From assembly GCA_026196875.1 (NCBI GenBank), contig JAPHTP010000004.1, forward strand, positions 1 to 64,000: a DNA stretch of 64,000 nucleotides, read 5' to 3'. The notes under the pieces were generated by a model. It was given only the letters and a program-made list of their open reading frames with translations. It did no database searches and was not told the DNA's origin. Every line of letters begins with the position of its first letter. Within the stretch, counting starts at the first letter, position 1. This DNA comes from Kangiellaceae bacterium (GTDB taxonomy: Bacteria > Pseudomonadota > Gammaproteobacteria > Enterobacterales > Kangiellaceae). Position numbers and translations under genes: made by a program. Below, piece by piece: positions 9,995 through 17,591 of this stretch.

Positions 9995-10084
9995 ATGAAA
10001 ACTTTATTTTTAACTCACAGCGAATCATTACTTGGCGAATTCAGCCAGGCGTATTGCTGTGCATATGAATATTTGAAAACTTAG
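9995..10084 (+). CDS. Possible 29-residue leader ORF 1
   Basis: An ATG-initiated frame encodes 29 residues (MKTLFLTHSESLLGEFSQAY..., ending YLKT). It has no Shine-Dalgarno site, but the start lies where transcription from the candidate promoter would begin. The mRNA over it folds: CACAGC (10016-10021) with GCTGTG (10056-10061), and inside it CTTGGC (10031-10036) with GCCAGG (10044-10049). It precedes the first terminator hairpin by about 50 bases. It may equally be a non-coding RNA; no homologue is recognised. Confidence 0.25.
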   Translation: MKTLFLTHSESLLGEFSQAYCCAYEYLKT

Positions 10085-10131
10085 ACGTCGAACAATTGTG
10101 AGGCGTTTTATATTGGCCTCCTGTGAATTTT

Positions 10132-10166
10132 AAAAACCCGGATGGCCGTAAACCTCCGGGTTTTTT
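10132..10166 (+). terminator. Terminator-like hairpin 1 in the EF-Tu leader
   Basis: AAAACCCGGA and TCCGGGTTTT form a perfect 10-bp stem around a 12-base loop, ending in TTTTTT. It is a strong intrinsic terminator 340 bases before the EF-Tu start. It either ends an independent small RNA starting near 9995 or is the first attenuator. Confidence 0.85.
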
Positions 10167-10211
10167 GATGAGCTTTATTTAATAATTTAGAACTTTTATC
10201 GGTTTAGAAAA

Positions 10212-10304
10212 ATGAACTTAACAATCTTAGTAAACGAAAAATTTGTTTTGGCTTGGGATTCAGTTTTTGTTAGTGAAACAACCACTGAAGGATCATTGAT
10301 GTAA
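10212..10304 (+). CDS. Possible 30-residue leader ORF 2
   Basis: An ATG-initiated frame encodes 30 residues (MNLTILVNEKFVLAWDSVFV..., ending EGSLM) and stops at TAA 10302-10304. No good ribosome site precedes its start. At its end GAAGGA (10287-10292) lies six bases before an ATG-TAA start-stop pair (10299-10304). A second ATG follows directly (10305), giving a four-codon frame MSFV ending at 10319. These tiny frames end just before the attenuator hairpins. Coding is unproven. Confidence 0.25.
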   Translation: MNLTILVNEKFVLAWDSVFVSETTTEGSLM

Positions 10305-10323
10305 ATGTCTTTTGTTTAAACCA

Positions 10324-10385
10324 CAAGAGGCAGCAATCGCCTCTTGGATAAAAACCTGGGAGGCGAGAGTTTTCCAGGTTTTTTT
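10324..10385 (+). promoter_or_regulatory. Attenuator-like alternative hairpins upstream of EF-Tu
   Basis: Segment 1 CAAGAGGC (10324-10331) pairs perfectly with segment 2 GCCTCTTG (10339-10346). AAAACCTGG (10351-10359) pairs with CCAGGTTTT (10374-10382) and runs into seven Ts, a strong terminator. TCGCCTC (10337-10343, part of segment 2) is also fully complementary to GAGGCGA (10360-10366), in the terminator loop. The two pairings of segment 2 are mutually exclusive. The second would place the terminator's left arm in a short loop and disrupt it. This is the arrangement of a transcription attenuator. A ribosome stopped at 10317-10319 would cover segment 1. Confidence 0.6.
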
Positions 10386-10463
10386 ATGTCTTGAGAAAGC
10401 TTATTTTAGAATGACTAATTTGGGAAAAGTATTTTAAGAATTTGGTGCGCGCCAATAAACACC

Positions 10464-10487
10464 GTCAGCATGGGGCTGGCATTTTTT
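10464..10487 (+). terminator. Terminator-like hairpin 3, adjacent to the EF-Tu ribosome site
   Basis: GTCAGC (10464-10469) pairs with GCTGGC (10475-10480) with one G-U pair and a five-base loop, followed by ATTTTTT. It ends one base before the AAAAGGAAGGAGA ribosome-binding region. It is weaker than the other two and could also affect initiation. Confidence 0.5.
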
Positions 10488-10507
10488 AAAAGGAAGGAGA
10501 TATTCCA

Positions 10508-11701
10508 ATGATACTAAAGACACACGTCAACGTTGGAACCATTGGGCACGTTGACCACGGCAAGACCACTTTAACAACTGCGATCAGCCAAGTTCAGGCG
10601 ATTCGTATTGGTGGTAAGGCTTTGACTTTTGCACAAATTGACAATGCAAAAGAGGAAAAAGAGCGTGGCATTACTATCAATGCTTCGCACGTAGAATACG
10701 AGTCTGACACTCGTCACTATGCACACATTGACTGTCCCGGACACGCTGACTATGTAAAAAACATGATCACCGGCGCGTCGCAAATGGACGGAGCGATTTT
10801 GCTAATTGACTGCAATAGCGGAGCGGCAAAGCAAACGATTGAGCACGTGTTGCTTGCTAGGCAAGTTAACGTTGAGCACTTAATTGTGTTTATTAACAAG
10901 ATTGACATGCTCAGCAAAGACGAGCGTGACGAAATGATCGACCTGGTGCAAATGGAGCTTGAAGAACTTTTGGGTAACTACGGTTTTACTGACGTTACTT
11001 TTGTTAGCGGTTCTGCTTTACAAGCACTTGAAGCGATTAATAGTGACAACTTTGATAGTCCTTGGGTGAAAGGTATTATTGAATTAGTTGACGCTTTGGA
11101 TTCCAAAATTCCGGATCCAAAACGCGACTTCGATAGCCCTTTCTTAATGCCTATTGAGGATGTATTTACTATCAGCGGACGCGGTACTGTAGTGAGCGGT
11201 CGAGTTGACCGCGGTATTGCTAAAGTTGGTGACGCCATTGAAATTGTCGGACTCAACGCGAACAAGGAAGATCCGGTTGTGATCACCGGTGTTCAGGCAT
11301 TCCACAAAGATGTGCCTGAAGCACGCGCCGGTATGAACGTTGGATTGTTGCTTCGCGGGGTACGTCGCGATCAAGTACAACGTGGACAAGTGCTTTCAAT
11401 TCCGGGTGTGATTAAACCTTATCAAAACGGAACTGCGCATATTTTTGTTTTGAGCAAAGATGAAGGTGGTAGACATAAACCATTTAACTCTGGTTACCAA
11501 CCACAGTTCTTCTTTGGCACAACGGATGTGACAGGTGTAATCACCGTTAACAACGACACTGGTCAAATTAACCCAGGCGAGCAAGCCGAAATTGGGTTTA
11601 AGTTGATGAAGCCGGTGGGAATTGAGCCAGGATTACGATTCGCAATTCGTGAAGGTAGTAAAACTATTGGAGCTGGTTTGGTAAAGGATGTGATTCAGTG
11701 A
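10508..11701 (+). CDS. Divergent EF-Tu paralogue (translation elongation factor GTPase)
   Basis: 397 residues, ATG 10508 behind a strong AAGGAAGGAGA site. GTPase motifs are intact: [34 protein letters not shown] (NKCD in ordinary EF-Tu) and SGSAL. Domains 2 and 3 are complete ([29 protein letters not shown]). It departs from normal EF-Tu in several places. The N-terminus is shortened, and GAAKQT replaces GPMPQT. By eye alignment to E. coli numbering, R333 becomes Gly (GTTDVTG), E259 becomes Gln and E348 becomes Gly; Q124, Y160, G316, R230, N273 and A375 are kept. It should bind aminoacyl-tRNA. It stands alone, away from rps/fus or tRNA genes, behind an attenuator-like leader. A specialised, perhaps drug-tolerant, second EF-Tu is my inference. 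Confidence 0.9.
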   Translation: MILKTHVNVGTIGHVDHGKTTLTTAISQVQAIRIGGKALTFAQIDNAKEEKERGITINASHVEYESDTRHYAHIDCPGHADYVKNMITGASQMDGAILLIDCNSGAAKQTIEHVLLARQVNVEHLIVFINKIDMLSKDERDEMIDLVQMELEELLGNYGFTDVTFVSGSALQALEAINSDNFDSPWVKGIIELVDALDSKIPDPKRDFDSPFLMPIEDVFTISGRGTVVSGRVDRGIAKVGDAIEIVGLNANKEDPVVITGVQAFHKDVPEARAGMNVGLLLRGVRRDQVQRGQVLSIPGVIKPYQNGTAHIFVLSKDEGGRHKPFNSGYQPQFFFGTTDVTGVITVNNDTGQINPGEQAEIGFKLMKPVGIEPGLRFAIREGSKTIGAGLVKDVIQ

Positions 11702-11723
11702 ATTGCGCTTGATTCTTATTTGG

Positions 11724-11752
11724 AAGCGACCTCATTTGGGGTCGCTTTTTTT
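11724..11752 (+). terminator. Terminator after the EF-Tu paralogue
   Basis: AAGCGACC (11724-11731) and GGTCGCTT (11740-11747) form an 8-bp stem followed by a run of Ts, 23 bases after the stop codon. Confidence 0.9.
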
Positions 11753-11984
11753 AGCTCTTAAGCAATTTGGAACAATCCAATTCTTTTTGCTGTAGAAGAA
11801 TCAATCTTCCATTATCAATATGACTCATTACATTGGCCTCCAATCGGGTTCCTATAGGTAGAAGGATCTCAATATCCATTTCGGTGCCATCATGAATTAA
11901 GTATATTTCAGAAATTGAGCACGGAAAGTCTGCACCAATGTCGATAAAGACCGTTCCTTCTTTTTCATGAACATCTGATTGTTA
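11751..11984 (-). pseudogene. Possible remnant of a small gene
   Basis: The frame from 11981 down to TAA 11753-11751 reads 76 protein-like codons (SDVHEKEGTVFIDIGADF, then GTEMDIEILLPIGTRLEANV, ending CSKLLKS), but no start codon precedes the conserved-looking part. Just upstream a different frame reads LDKKLWFWSNNQ, so a frameshift may have broken a ~90-residue gene. The family is not recognised. The stretch 11985-12123 up to the next gene shows nothing else. Confidence 0.3.
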
Positions 11985-12137
11985 CTCCAAAACCAGAGCT
12001 TCTTATCCAAACATATTTTTGAAGAACCTCACAAATTCGATAGCCCATCTTGCAATTATCTCAAACGAATCGGATCCAAACTTAGATAATGTGATAGCGT
12101 GCCGATTTAATCGAATCAAATTACAAGGAAAGTTCTA

Positions 12138-12704
12138 GTGATAATGCCATATCAGCAGCCAAGTTATGACGAAATAAAGTGCCGTTACGAAAAGTTACGC
12201 CGAATGTCCAGAGCCATAGCGCTAGAAAACTTACCTCCTACCTTAACCGGAAAACGCAACATCGCTATTTGCAAAAGCGAAATTTCACTCAAAGGAATTA
12301 CTCTCGAGTGTCTTCATCAGCTAAAAAGGTGGCAAACCAGCGGCTCGCGACGTGTCGTTTGGGATTGGAAAGATGTAATTCAAACATATCGTCCAAAACC
12401 CAAACGATTTGAACTCTCAATTTGGCACCGTGATATCAACCTGGGAGACGCAGCAATTGGCAAGCCGACTTGTAGTGGCGGCAAATTACGCTTAGACTTT
12501 ATTGAGTCAAGTCCGCTAGGCACTAATTTAGATGGTTTAATCGCCGATATAGTTATTAGAGCCGGGATTACATATGCAGAAGCTATCGGTGCTACACAGT
12601 TGCGCATAATGAATCCAGTTAATGAGCAGGTGAAGGAGCACTACCTCAGTAAGCCCGGATTTCGTTTCGATAGTCATAGTAACTTCTGTTTTCGAGATTT
12701 ATAA
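12138..12704 (+). CDS. GNAT-fold acetyltransferase-like protein
   Basis: 188 residues from a GTG start eight bases after AAGGAA; the ATG at 12144 is an alternative. The sequence shows an Arg-rich N-terminal helix, LHQLKRWQTSGSRRVVWDW, KRFELSIWHRDINLGDAAIG and GGKLRLDFIESSPLG. Near the C-terminus come AEAIGATQLRIMNPVN and YLSKPGFRFD, the last two corresponding to the final strand-helix-strand of GNAT acetyltransferases. Similar LKRW...PKRFEL proteins are known from mobile and accessory regions. The classical Q/R-x-x-G-x-G/A acetyl-CoA loop is not obvious, so the activity is uncertain. The next gene starts two bases after the stop, so they form one operon. Confidence 0.6.
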   Translation: MIMPYQQPSYDEIKCRYEKLRRMSRAIALENLPPTLTGKRNIAICKSEISLKGITLECLHQLKRWQTSGSRRVVWDWKDVIQTYRPKPKRFELSIWHRDINLGDAAIGKPTCSGGKLRLDFIESSPLGTNLDGLIADIVIRAGITYAEAIGATQLRIMNPVNEQVKEHYLSKPGFRFDSHSNFCFRDL

Positions 12705-12705
12705 A

Positions 12706-12978
12706 ATGAGCGATAAAAATTCAGATAGACCACCAATTGATAGTCCCGAGTTTGAAGAGTGGTTGAGAAAACAGTGTGCAAAATATAAAGATGAATCTAT
12801 TGGTGATGAACTCAAAGTGTCTGACTTTGATGAAAGGGACTTAGTATCAGGTGATATTAACGACCTTCACAAAAGTGATGCAGAATTGTTTCCGAATGAA
12901 ATTGAAGAGTTCACACCGGAAGAACGTCGTAAGGCCTTTAAGGTTTATTCTAAAAATAAGTCGAATAAAGAAAAATAA
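12706..12978 (+). CDS. Small acidic hypothetical protein, partner of the GNAT gene
   Basis: 90 residues, very acidic and probably partly disordered (ESIGDELKVSDFDERDLVSG, NEIEEFTPEERRKAFKVY), ending in a Lys/Asn-rich tail. Its ATG follows the GNAT stop after one base, so translation is probably coupled. An acidic small protein coupled to an acetyltransferase could be a substrate or inhibitor; that is conjecture. No family recognised. Confidence 0.6.
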   Translation: MSDKNSDRPPIDSPEFEEWLRKQCAKYKDESIGDELKVSDFDERDLVSGDINDLHKSDAELFPNEIEEFTPEERRKAFKVYSKNKSNKEK

Positions 12979-12982
12979 AAAA

Positions 12983-13492
12983 CTACAGCCTAGTACTTAA
13001 GTTAATCGCTAATTGTACGCTATTCTTTACACACCAATAAATTGGTCGATGCGTAAGTTTGTCTGAACCATTTCGCCGACTAATGTCTCTATGTTCTTCT
13101 TCATCTTGAATAATGCTCTGAACTACATCAAATGCTTGGGCATCTATTTTCTTAAGAAATTCCAATTGATGTTCCAAATGATGAAGAACCGTTGTTTCGA
13201 TTGATTCCGTACAAGTCCAAACAGCTTTTCTACCAGCCAGGGCAGTTAGTATTCCCAATAATGTTCCGCCAATTGACCAAAGCTTAATTGCATAACAATG
13301 CCTCAACTCCCTTTCTTTAAGAGCTTTATCGAAAATTTGGTAATGCTCTTTTTCATGGGCTAGCATTTCTTCTAAGACTGGAACGATGTCCTTGTATAAG
13401 TACCTGGCAACGAAAAGCTGGGATTTGTACACATTAATCGCCCCACACTCACCTGCATGATCAACCCTTAAGATTCTTTCAACTTCCTTCAT
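12983..13492 (-). CDS. COQ7-family di-iron protein
   Basis: 169 residues. The COQ7 (demethoxyubiquinone hydroxylase) ferritin-like signature is complete: HAGECGAINVY, LAHEKEHYQIF, HHLEHQLEFL and IQDEEEHRD supply the Glu and His ligands of a di-iron centre. It is shorter than bacterial Coq7 of ubiquinone biosynthesis (usually ~210-220). It sits as the last gene of an operon with a desaturase, an SDH-like reductase and a DUF4166 gene, two bases after the DUF4166 stop. This suggests hydroxylation in that pathway rather than general ubiquinone synthesis, though a housekeeping role cannot be excluded. Confidence 0.8.
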   Translation of the reverse strand: MKEVERILRVDHAGECGAINVYKSQLFVARYLYKDIVPVLEEMLAHEKEHYQIFDKALKERELRHCYAIKLWSIGGTLLGILTALAGRKAVWTCTESIETTVLHHLEHQLEFLKKIDAQAFDVVQSIIQDEEEHRDISRRNGSDKLTHRPIYWCVKNSVQLAINLSTRL

Positions 13493-13494
13493 AC

Positions 13495-14175
13495 CTACTT
13501 CCTTTTTGCATTCTCAATATCTTCGTCAGCTTTGAAAACTCCAACCTGCCGATAAACGTCCCCCAAAACCGGATGCCTAACATCCAACCGAAACTCAAAC
13601 TCTTCATCGTTAATTGCCGTTTGTGTAACCACCGTCTTCCCCGGCGTTAACCAATCAGGAATCCGGATTTTCTTATTTCCCACTTGCCAAAAAAACCTCT
13701 CGCTTTCAAAGACAATCGCACCTTCTTTTTCGTAAACGTCAAGCTTCATGCCGAAACCAAACCCAACCATTTCAACTAAGCCTGCTTCTTCATTGCCATC
13801 TTCCAGCAAAATACACTTAGTAGAAGCCACTCGATTAACCGGTTTGTCTGGATATTGATAAAACCGATCCCATGTCATCCCTTTTAATTTTTCATTGGGA
13901 TAAACCTTCACTTCCATCGGCACATCTTTTCCTTCATAAAGCGCCAAAGGCGTTCCAATCAACCGACAAAGCTGGGCAAAAACTTTCCCAATAAAAGATA
14001 AATACACTTCGTTCATCACGCCTTTATAAGTGACAGCTTTTTGCGCATTTGTAGAGAATCGTTTGCGAACCGCCGGATGTATTCTTATCCAATTATTCCA
14101 ACCCACTAGATCGACATAGTTGAGTTTCTGCTTCCAATCCTTTTTGGTTTTTGTTTTAGGAGGCACACCAGTCAT
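13495..14175 (-). CDS. DUF4166 protein
   Basis: 226 residues from ATG 14175, which overlaps the preceding TGA by one base (TGATG) with GGGAGA upstream; the longer frame to 14205 is not needed. It resembles DUF4166 proteins, known as C-terminal extensions or neighbours of saccharopine-dehydrogenase-like enzymes: HPAVRKRFS, YKGVMNEVYLSFIGKVF, TPLALYEGKDVPMEVKVYP, WDRFYQYP, MKLDVYEKEGAIVFESERF and DVRHPVLGDVY. No signal peptide. Biochemical role unknown; probably works with the reductase encoded just upstream. Confidence 0.7.
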   Translation of the reverse strand: MTGVPPKTKTKKDWKQKLNYVDLVGWNNWIRIHPAVRKRFSTNAQKAVTYKGVMNEVYLSFIGKVFAQLCRLIGTPLALYEGKDVPMEVKVYPNEKLKGMTWDRFYQYPDKPVNRVASTKCILLEDGNEEAGLVEMVGFGFGMKLDVYEKEGAIVFESERFFWQVGNKKIRIPDWLTPGKTVVTQTAINDEEFEFRLDVRHPVLGDVYRQVGVFKADEDIENAKRK

Positions 14176-15314
14176 CACTTCATCTCCCTCTGATAAATTC
14201 CCCAACGACCTGCAACAATTAAGAACTCTTCAAGGGTAAATAGCCCAGTGCAAGGATAAGCTCCCGGTTTTAACTCACCATTGGCAATTTTGTTAACCAC
14301 CAATTCTGCTGCGATAGTCGGTACATTGGGGCCAACTCCATCTTCCGCTACCAATTGCCAAGTGATTTGTTTGTCTTTAAGGATGTCACTTTTACCTGTT
14401 AACTCGACAAACATCCCGCCACAATCACTACCCCACCCTTTGAACCACTCACTCATTGTCACCAATGCGTTAGTGAAAGTTCGCCAGGTATTGATCAGCT
14501 TTAACCGCGGAAACCAAGATAAAGCCCACAAACCTAAATGCAATAAAGAAACTTCCAGCCCGGCTTGAAAACGGACGGTTTTAATTTGTGGATGTAATGC
14601 CGGAATTAAATCTAAATCCGGAATTTCACAATTACTCATCCAGCGTTTACCTATAGAGCCGCCAAAGTCATAACGGTTTAGATCCTGCCAACCATAAACC
14701 GGTTGGAAATCTCCATCGACTAAGGTATCAAAAGGCTTGCCGGTATAAGACAAAATTGAAGCAACCGTACCTTTGCCTCGGTCAGTTCGATTACCAGGAG
14801 AAATACCGTAATACATAGAATCGATACTCTTGAATTGAGGCAGATAGTGAGTGATCACTGCATCGGTTAAGGCAGGAACCGTGCTAGCGCCAGTCACCAT
14901 CACTAGATTTCTCTGTTTTGTCTTTTCATTAAGCTGTTTACTAAATTGGGTAACAAACCTTCGATCATCAGCCAAGTCTACGTAATAACACCCAACCTCT
15001 AAGCAAGCATCCGCAACTTGAAAAGCACCAGTTCCTGAATCAGAATCCCCACTTTGCAATTGATAAGGACCTGAGGCATTAATGACTAAGTCAGGTTTTA
15101 ACGCAGTAAAAATTTCAACCAGGTCTGAATTCAAAACGTCCAACTCTACAGTCTCAATAATGTTGTCCGTTGAAACACGCAACATATGTTGTGCTTTAGC
15201 CAACTTCTCTTTTGAACGACCGGCAATCACAATTTCATGGTCGCCAAAGTGTAGTAGGCTATTAACTAAACGCTTGCCGAAAGTGCCGTATCCGCCGATC
15301 ACTAGAATTTTCAT
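14175..15314 (-). CDS. Saccharopine-dehydrogenase-like NAD(P)-binding reductase
   Basis: 379 residues. The N-terminus is a Rossmann fold with VIGGYGTFGKRL and an NADP-type basic residue after strand 2 (IAGRSKEKL). DLVINASGPYQL is the typical saccharopine-dehydrogenase-like follow-up loop. The C-terminal half is hydrophobic around residues 240-280. Such proteins rarely make saccharopine in bacteria; many act on lipids or are uncharacterised. It begins two bases after the desaturase stop and overlaps the DUF4166 start, so all four genes are translationally coupled. Confidence 0.75.
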   Translation of the reverse strand: MKILVIGGYGTFGKRLVNSLLHFGDHEIVIAGRSKEKLAKAQHMLRVSTDNIIETVELDVLNSDLVEIFTALKPDLVINASGPYQLQSGDSDSGTGAFQVADACLEVGCYYVDLADDRRFVTQFSKQLNEKTKQRNLVMVTGASTVPALTDAVITHYLPQFKSIDSMYYGISPGNRTDRGKGTVASILSYTGKPFDTLVDGDFQPVYGWQDLNRYDFGGSIGKRWMSNCEIPDLDLIPALHPQIKTVRFQAGLEVSLLHLGLWALSWFPRLKLINTWRTFTNALVTMSEWFKGWGSDCGGMFVELTGKSDILKDKQITWQLVAEDGVGPNVPTIAAELVVNKIANGELKPGAYPCTGLFTLEEFLIVAGRWGIYQREMK

Positions 15315-15316
15315 GT

Positions 15317-16246
15317 CTACTTCTCCACTTCTGTTTTAGCTTCTAATTCAATAAGCTCACTTCTTTCCGGTAAGTCCTGGGGCAACTTGATATCCCAAAC
15401 CAATCCCAATTCTTCTAATGCTCTTATCACCCACCAACCCGGATCAATTTCTCCAGCTTTAATGCCTAACAATGCAGAACCTGGATAAGCATGATGATTG
15501 TTGTGATAGCTCTCCCCCATGGTGAGTAAAGAAGCGAAGCGAATGTTGAATCCTTGAACCGCGGCACCTTCCACATGCCAGTGGCGGTCACCGTCGTTAT
15601 GCGCAAAGTATCCAATCAACCAGTGACCAGTGACTGAAACCGCCACCCGCATCGCGCTTCCCCAAATCACCCATTCGATTCCTCCAAGAATGAACAAAAG
15701 AATTGCTAGCGGCAGTTGCTGCCACTTCCAGGTCTTCTCCATCCATTGGTAAACGCAGTCTTGTTCAACGACCTCTTCAATTTGGTATTGAGGAGGACGA
15801 GCGAGTTTGAAATCACAAAACAACTGCCAAATGCCGTCTATTAACATCGGCTGACGATGGGCGAAATAATCGTGACAGTCTTTTTGGCGCTGGGCCCAAT
15901 CACGAAAATCATGAGTAAGCATCATGCCCTTGGGGCCAGCAAGGCCAACAATCACACCGCAGTGGACTAAGAAGTACTCAAGCCATTTAGGCGCGGCGTA
16001 ACTGCGATGAATAAGAAGGCGATGCATGCCTAGTGAGTGACCTAAACATAAAGTCGCTGCGGTTGTGATTAAGAAAACCAGCAAGTTCTCTAGAGAAAAG
16101 GTCATCGCTCCGCCGACTATGGCGATTAAGAAGACGGGACCTAACCAAGTGATCTTATCTAAAGACCAGATAACGGCCCCCTCAGTGGCACTGCAATCTT
16201 GGTCCTCTATGACTCTCTCATTTTGGTAGGTATGTAGGTTGCTCAT
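15317..16246 (-). CDS. Membrane fatty acid / acyl-CoA desaturase-like protein
   Basis: 309 residues with four likely membrane helices. Histidine boxes: GMHRLLIHRSY (box 1) and ESYHNNHHAYP (box 3) are canonical. Box 2 reads HDFRDWAQRQKDCHDYFAHR, lacking the usual H-x-x-HH and perhaps using a shifted set of His residues. A further H-x-H is in DGDRHWHVEG. It probably introduces a double bond or hydroxyl into an acyl chain at the inner membrane. First gene of the coupled four-gene operon, downstream of the AraC regulator on the same strand. Confidence 0.75.
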   Translation of the reverse strand: MSNLHTYQNERVIEDQDCSATEGAVIWSLDKITWLGPVFLIAIVGGAMTFSLENLLVFLITTAATLCLGHSLGMHRLLIHRSYAAPKWLEYFLVHCGVIVGLAGPKGMMLTHDFRDWAQRQKDCHDYFAHRQPMLIDGIWQLFCDFKLARPPQYQIEEVVEQDCVYQWMEKTWKWQQLPLAILLFILGGIEWVIWGSAMRVAVSVTGHWLIGYFAHNDGDRHWHVEGAAVQGFNIRFASLLTMGESYHNNHHAYPGSALLGIKAGEIDPGWWVIRALEELGLVWDIKLPQDLPERSELIELEAKTEVEK

Positions 16247-16486
16247 CGTCTGACTTCCTGTTCAAAAGGTCTATGAGCACTAAGTTAATGAAGATTGAAG
16301 CGAGAAAACTCCTGTTTGATAAAGATTGAATAGATAAAAATTAACCTGTTAAATATCAATGTGTTAGAAGATTCCAGAATGATAAAAATGGAGTTGGAAT
16401 GGGGATTTAGGAAGTTTGAATTCTACGAGATCTGTTCCCCCTCCCTATGGAAGGGGATCGAATGTGCAAAAGTAGGTGTGAATAGC

Positions 16487-17497
16487 TTAACCCTTAAACG
16501 ACTTCCGATAATTCCCCGGCGATTGCCCGGTGAGATCTTTAAACGCCGCGTAGAAATTAGACTGAGACTTAAAACCTGTCTCCATGCTAATGGAAAGAAT
16601 AGACGAATCCGGCTCATTCTTAAGAAGATGCTTGGCCCGCTCTACCCTCACTTCCCTTAAGTACTGAGAAAAACTCACCCCAAATTGAGTATTAATCAAT
16701 TCAGACAACTGATGCCCACTAAGCTCCATCGCTTCAGCCAGGGTAGAAAGATTCAAATTCTCATTTTGATAGATATTCGATTTTTGCATCAATTCTTCAA
16801 GTTTGGATTTGCTGCCTGTCACATCGACACTCTTCAAGGTGGAGGTCATATAGCTGAGCTTCACCACTTCGGTCAGCTCGTTAAGCAGATCGGGATAAAC
16901 AATCAAAGCTGCCGTCACCAGCATAAAAGCAAAGGCAATACCATTGGCATAGAAATGATAAAAGTAAGCATCATTGATGTAAGAGGCAGAAAACCCAACT
17001 GCCAATACGCCTAAAGCGAAGACTGAAAAGAAAGCAAAGAAGAAAAACTCTACCTCAAAGCGATTACGATGAGTACGCAGCTTATAGAGCAAATGAGAAA
17101 GCCATAGGCAATAGCCTGATCCAATTAAGAAGGCCAAAGGAACGGCATAATCTCTTTCTAAGAACCAAACAACTACAACAGGCGCGATATGCAACAAACT
17201 CGTTGGCTTTAACCTATACTCGGGGAAAAGCACAAATCGACTAAAAAAATAAAACATCGGCGGCACAATAAACAATAAGGTCCGGTAATAAATAGTATTC
17301 AACGGCTGCGCTTGGCCCTCGAAAAATAGTAAATGCTGCAATTGCAGGGCGGTGATGCCACCTAAAAATAGAAAACAGGAAACGATCGATGAAGGTTTTT
17401 TATTGTTACTTTTAAGGAAAAATAGATAACAAATAAGCAGTACTGGGGTAATAACCAGGGAAAATCCGATATTGAGAGTGGTAATAAGATTGACCAT
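16487..17497 (-). CDS. AraC-family regulator with N-terminal membrane domain
   Basis: 336 residues. Residues ~5-210 form six or seven hydrophobic helices; the C-terminal ~100 residues are an AraC DNA-binding domain (LNLSTLAEAMELSGHQLSELIN, then SILSISMETGFKSQSNFYAAF and TGQSPGNYRKSF). Membrane-bound AraC regulators of this kind sense unknown membrane signals. Being directly upstream of the desaturase operon on the same strand, it probably controls it. It diverges from a Crp/Fnr-like gene across 94 bp holding an ATCATT-N9-AATGAT inverted repeat (17539-17559). Confidence 0.85.
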   Translation of the reverse strand: MVNLITTLNIGFSLVITPVLLICYLFFLKSNNKKPSSIVSCFLFLGGITALQLQHLLFFEGQAQPLNTIYYRTLLFIVPPMFYFFSRFVLFPEYRLKPTSLLHIAPVVVVWFLERDYAVPLAFLIGSGYCLWLSHLLYKLRTHRNRFEVEFFFFAFFSVFALGVLAVGFSASYINDAYFYHFYANGIAFAFMLVTAALIVYPDLLNELTEVVKLSYMTSTLKSVDVTGSKSKLEELMQKSNIYQNENLNLSTLAEAMELSGHQLSELINTQFGVSFSQYLREVRVERAKHLLKNEPDSSILSISMETGFKSQSNFYAAFKDLTGQSPGNYRKSFKG

Positions 17498-17538
17498 TGC
17501 TACCTGCTTTGTTTTTCTTGTTGACCGATTGAATTATA

Positions 17539-17559
17539 ATCATTTGAAGAAATAATGAT
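17539..17559. promoter_or_regulatory. Inverted repeat between divergent regulators
   Basis: ATCATT (17539-17544) and AATGAT (17554-17559) are separated by nine bases in the 94-bp region between the AraC gene and the Crp/Fnr-like gene. It may be an operator for either; no consensus is recognised. Confidence 0.3.
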
Positions 17560-17591
17560 AACCACCTTACGAAGATTCTTATTGGTATAAA

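Noticed and set aside
10571..11584. Long minus-strand frames inside the EF-Tu gene
   Set aside because: They are antisense shadows of a highly biased coding sequence and lack start signals and family motifs.
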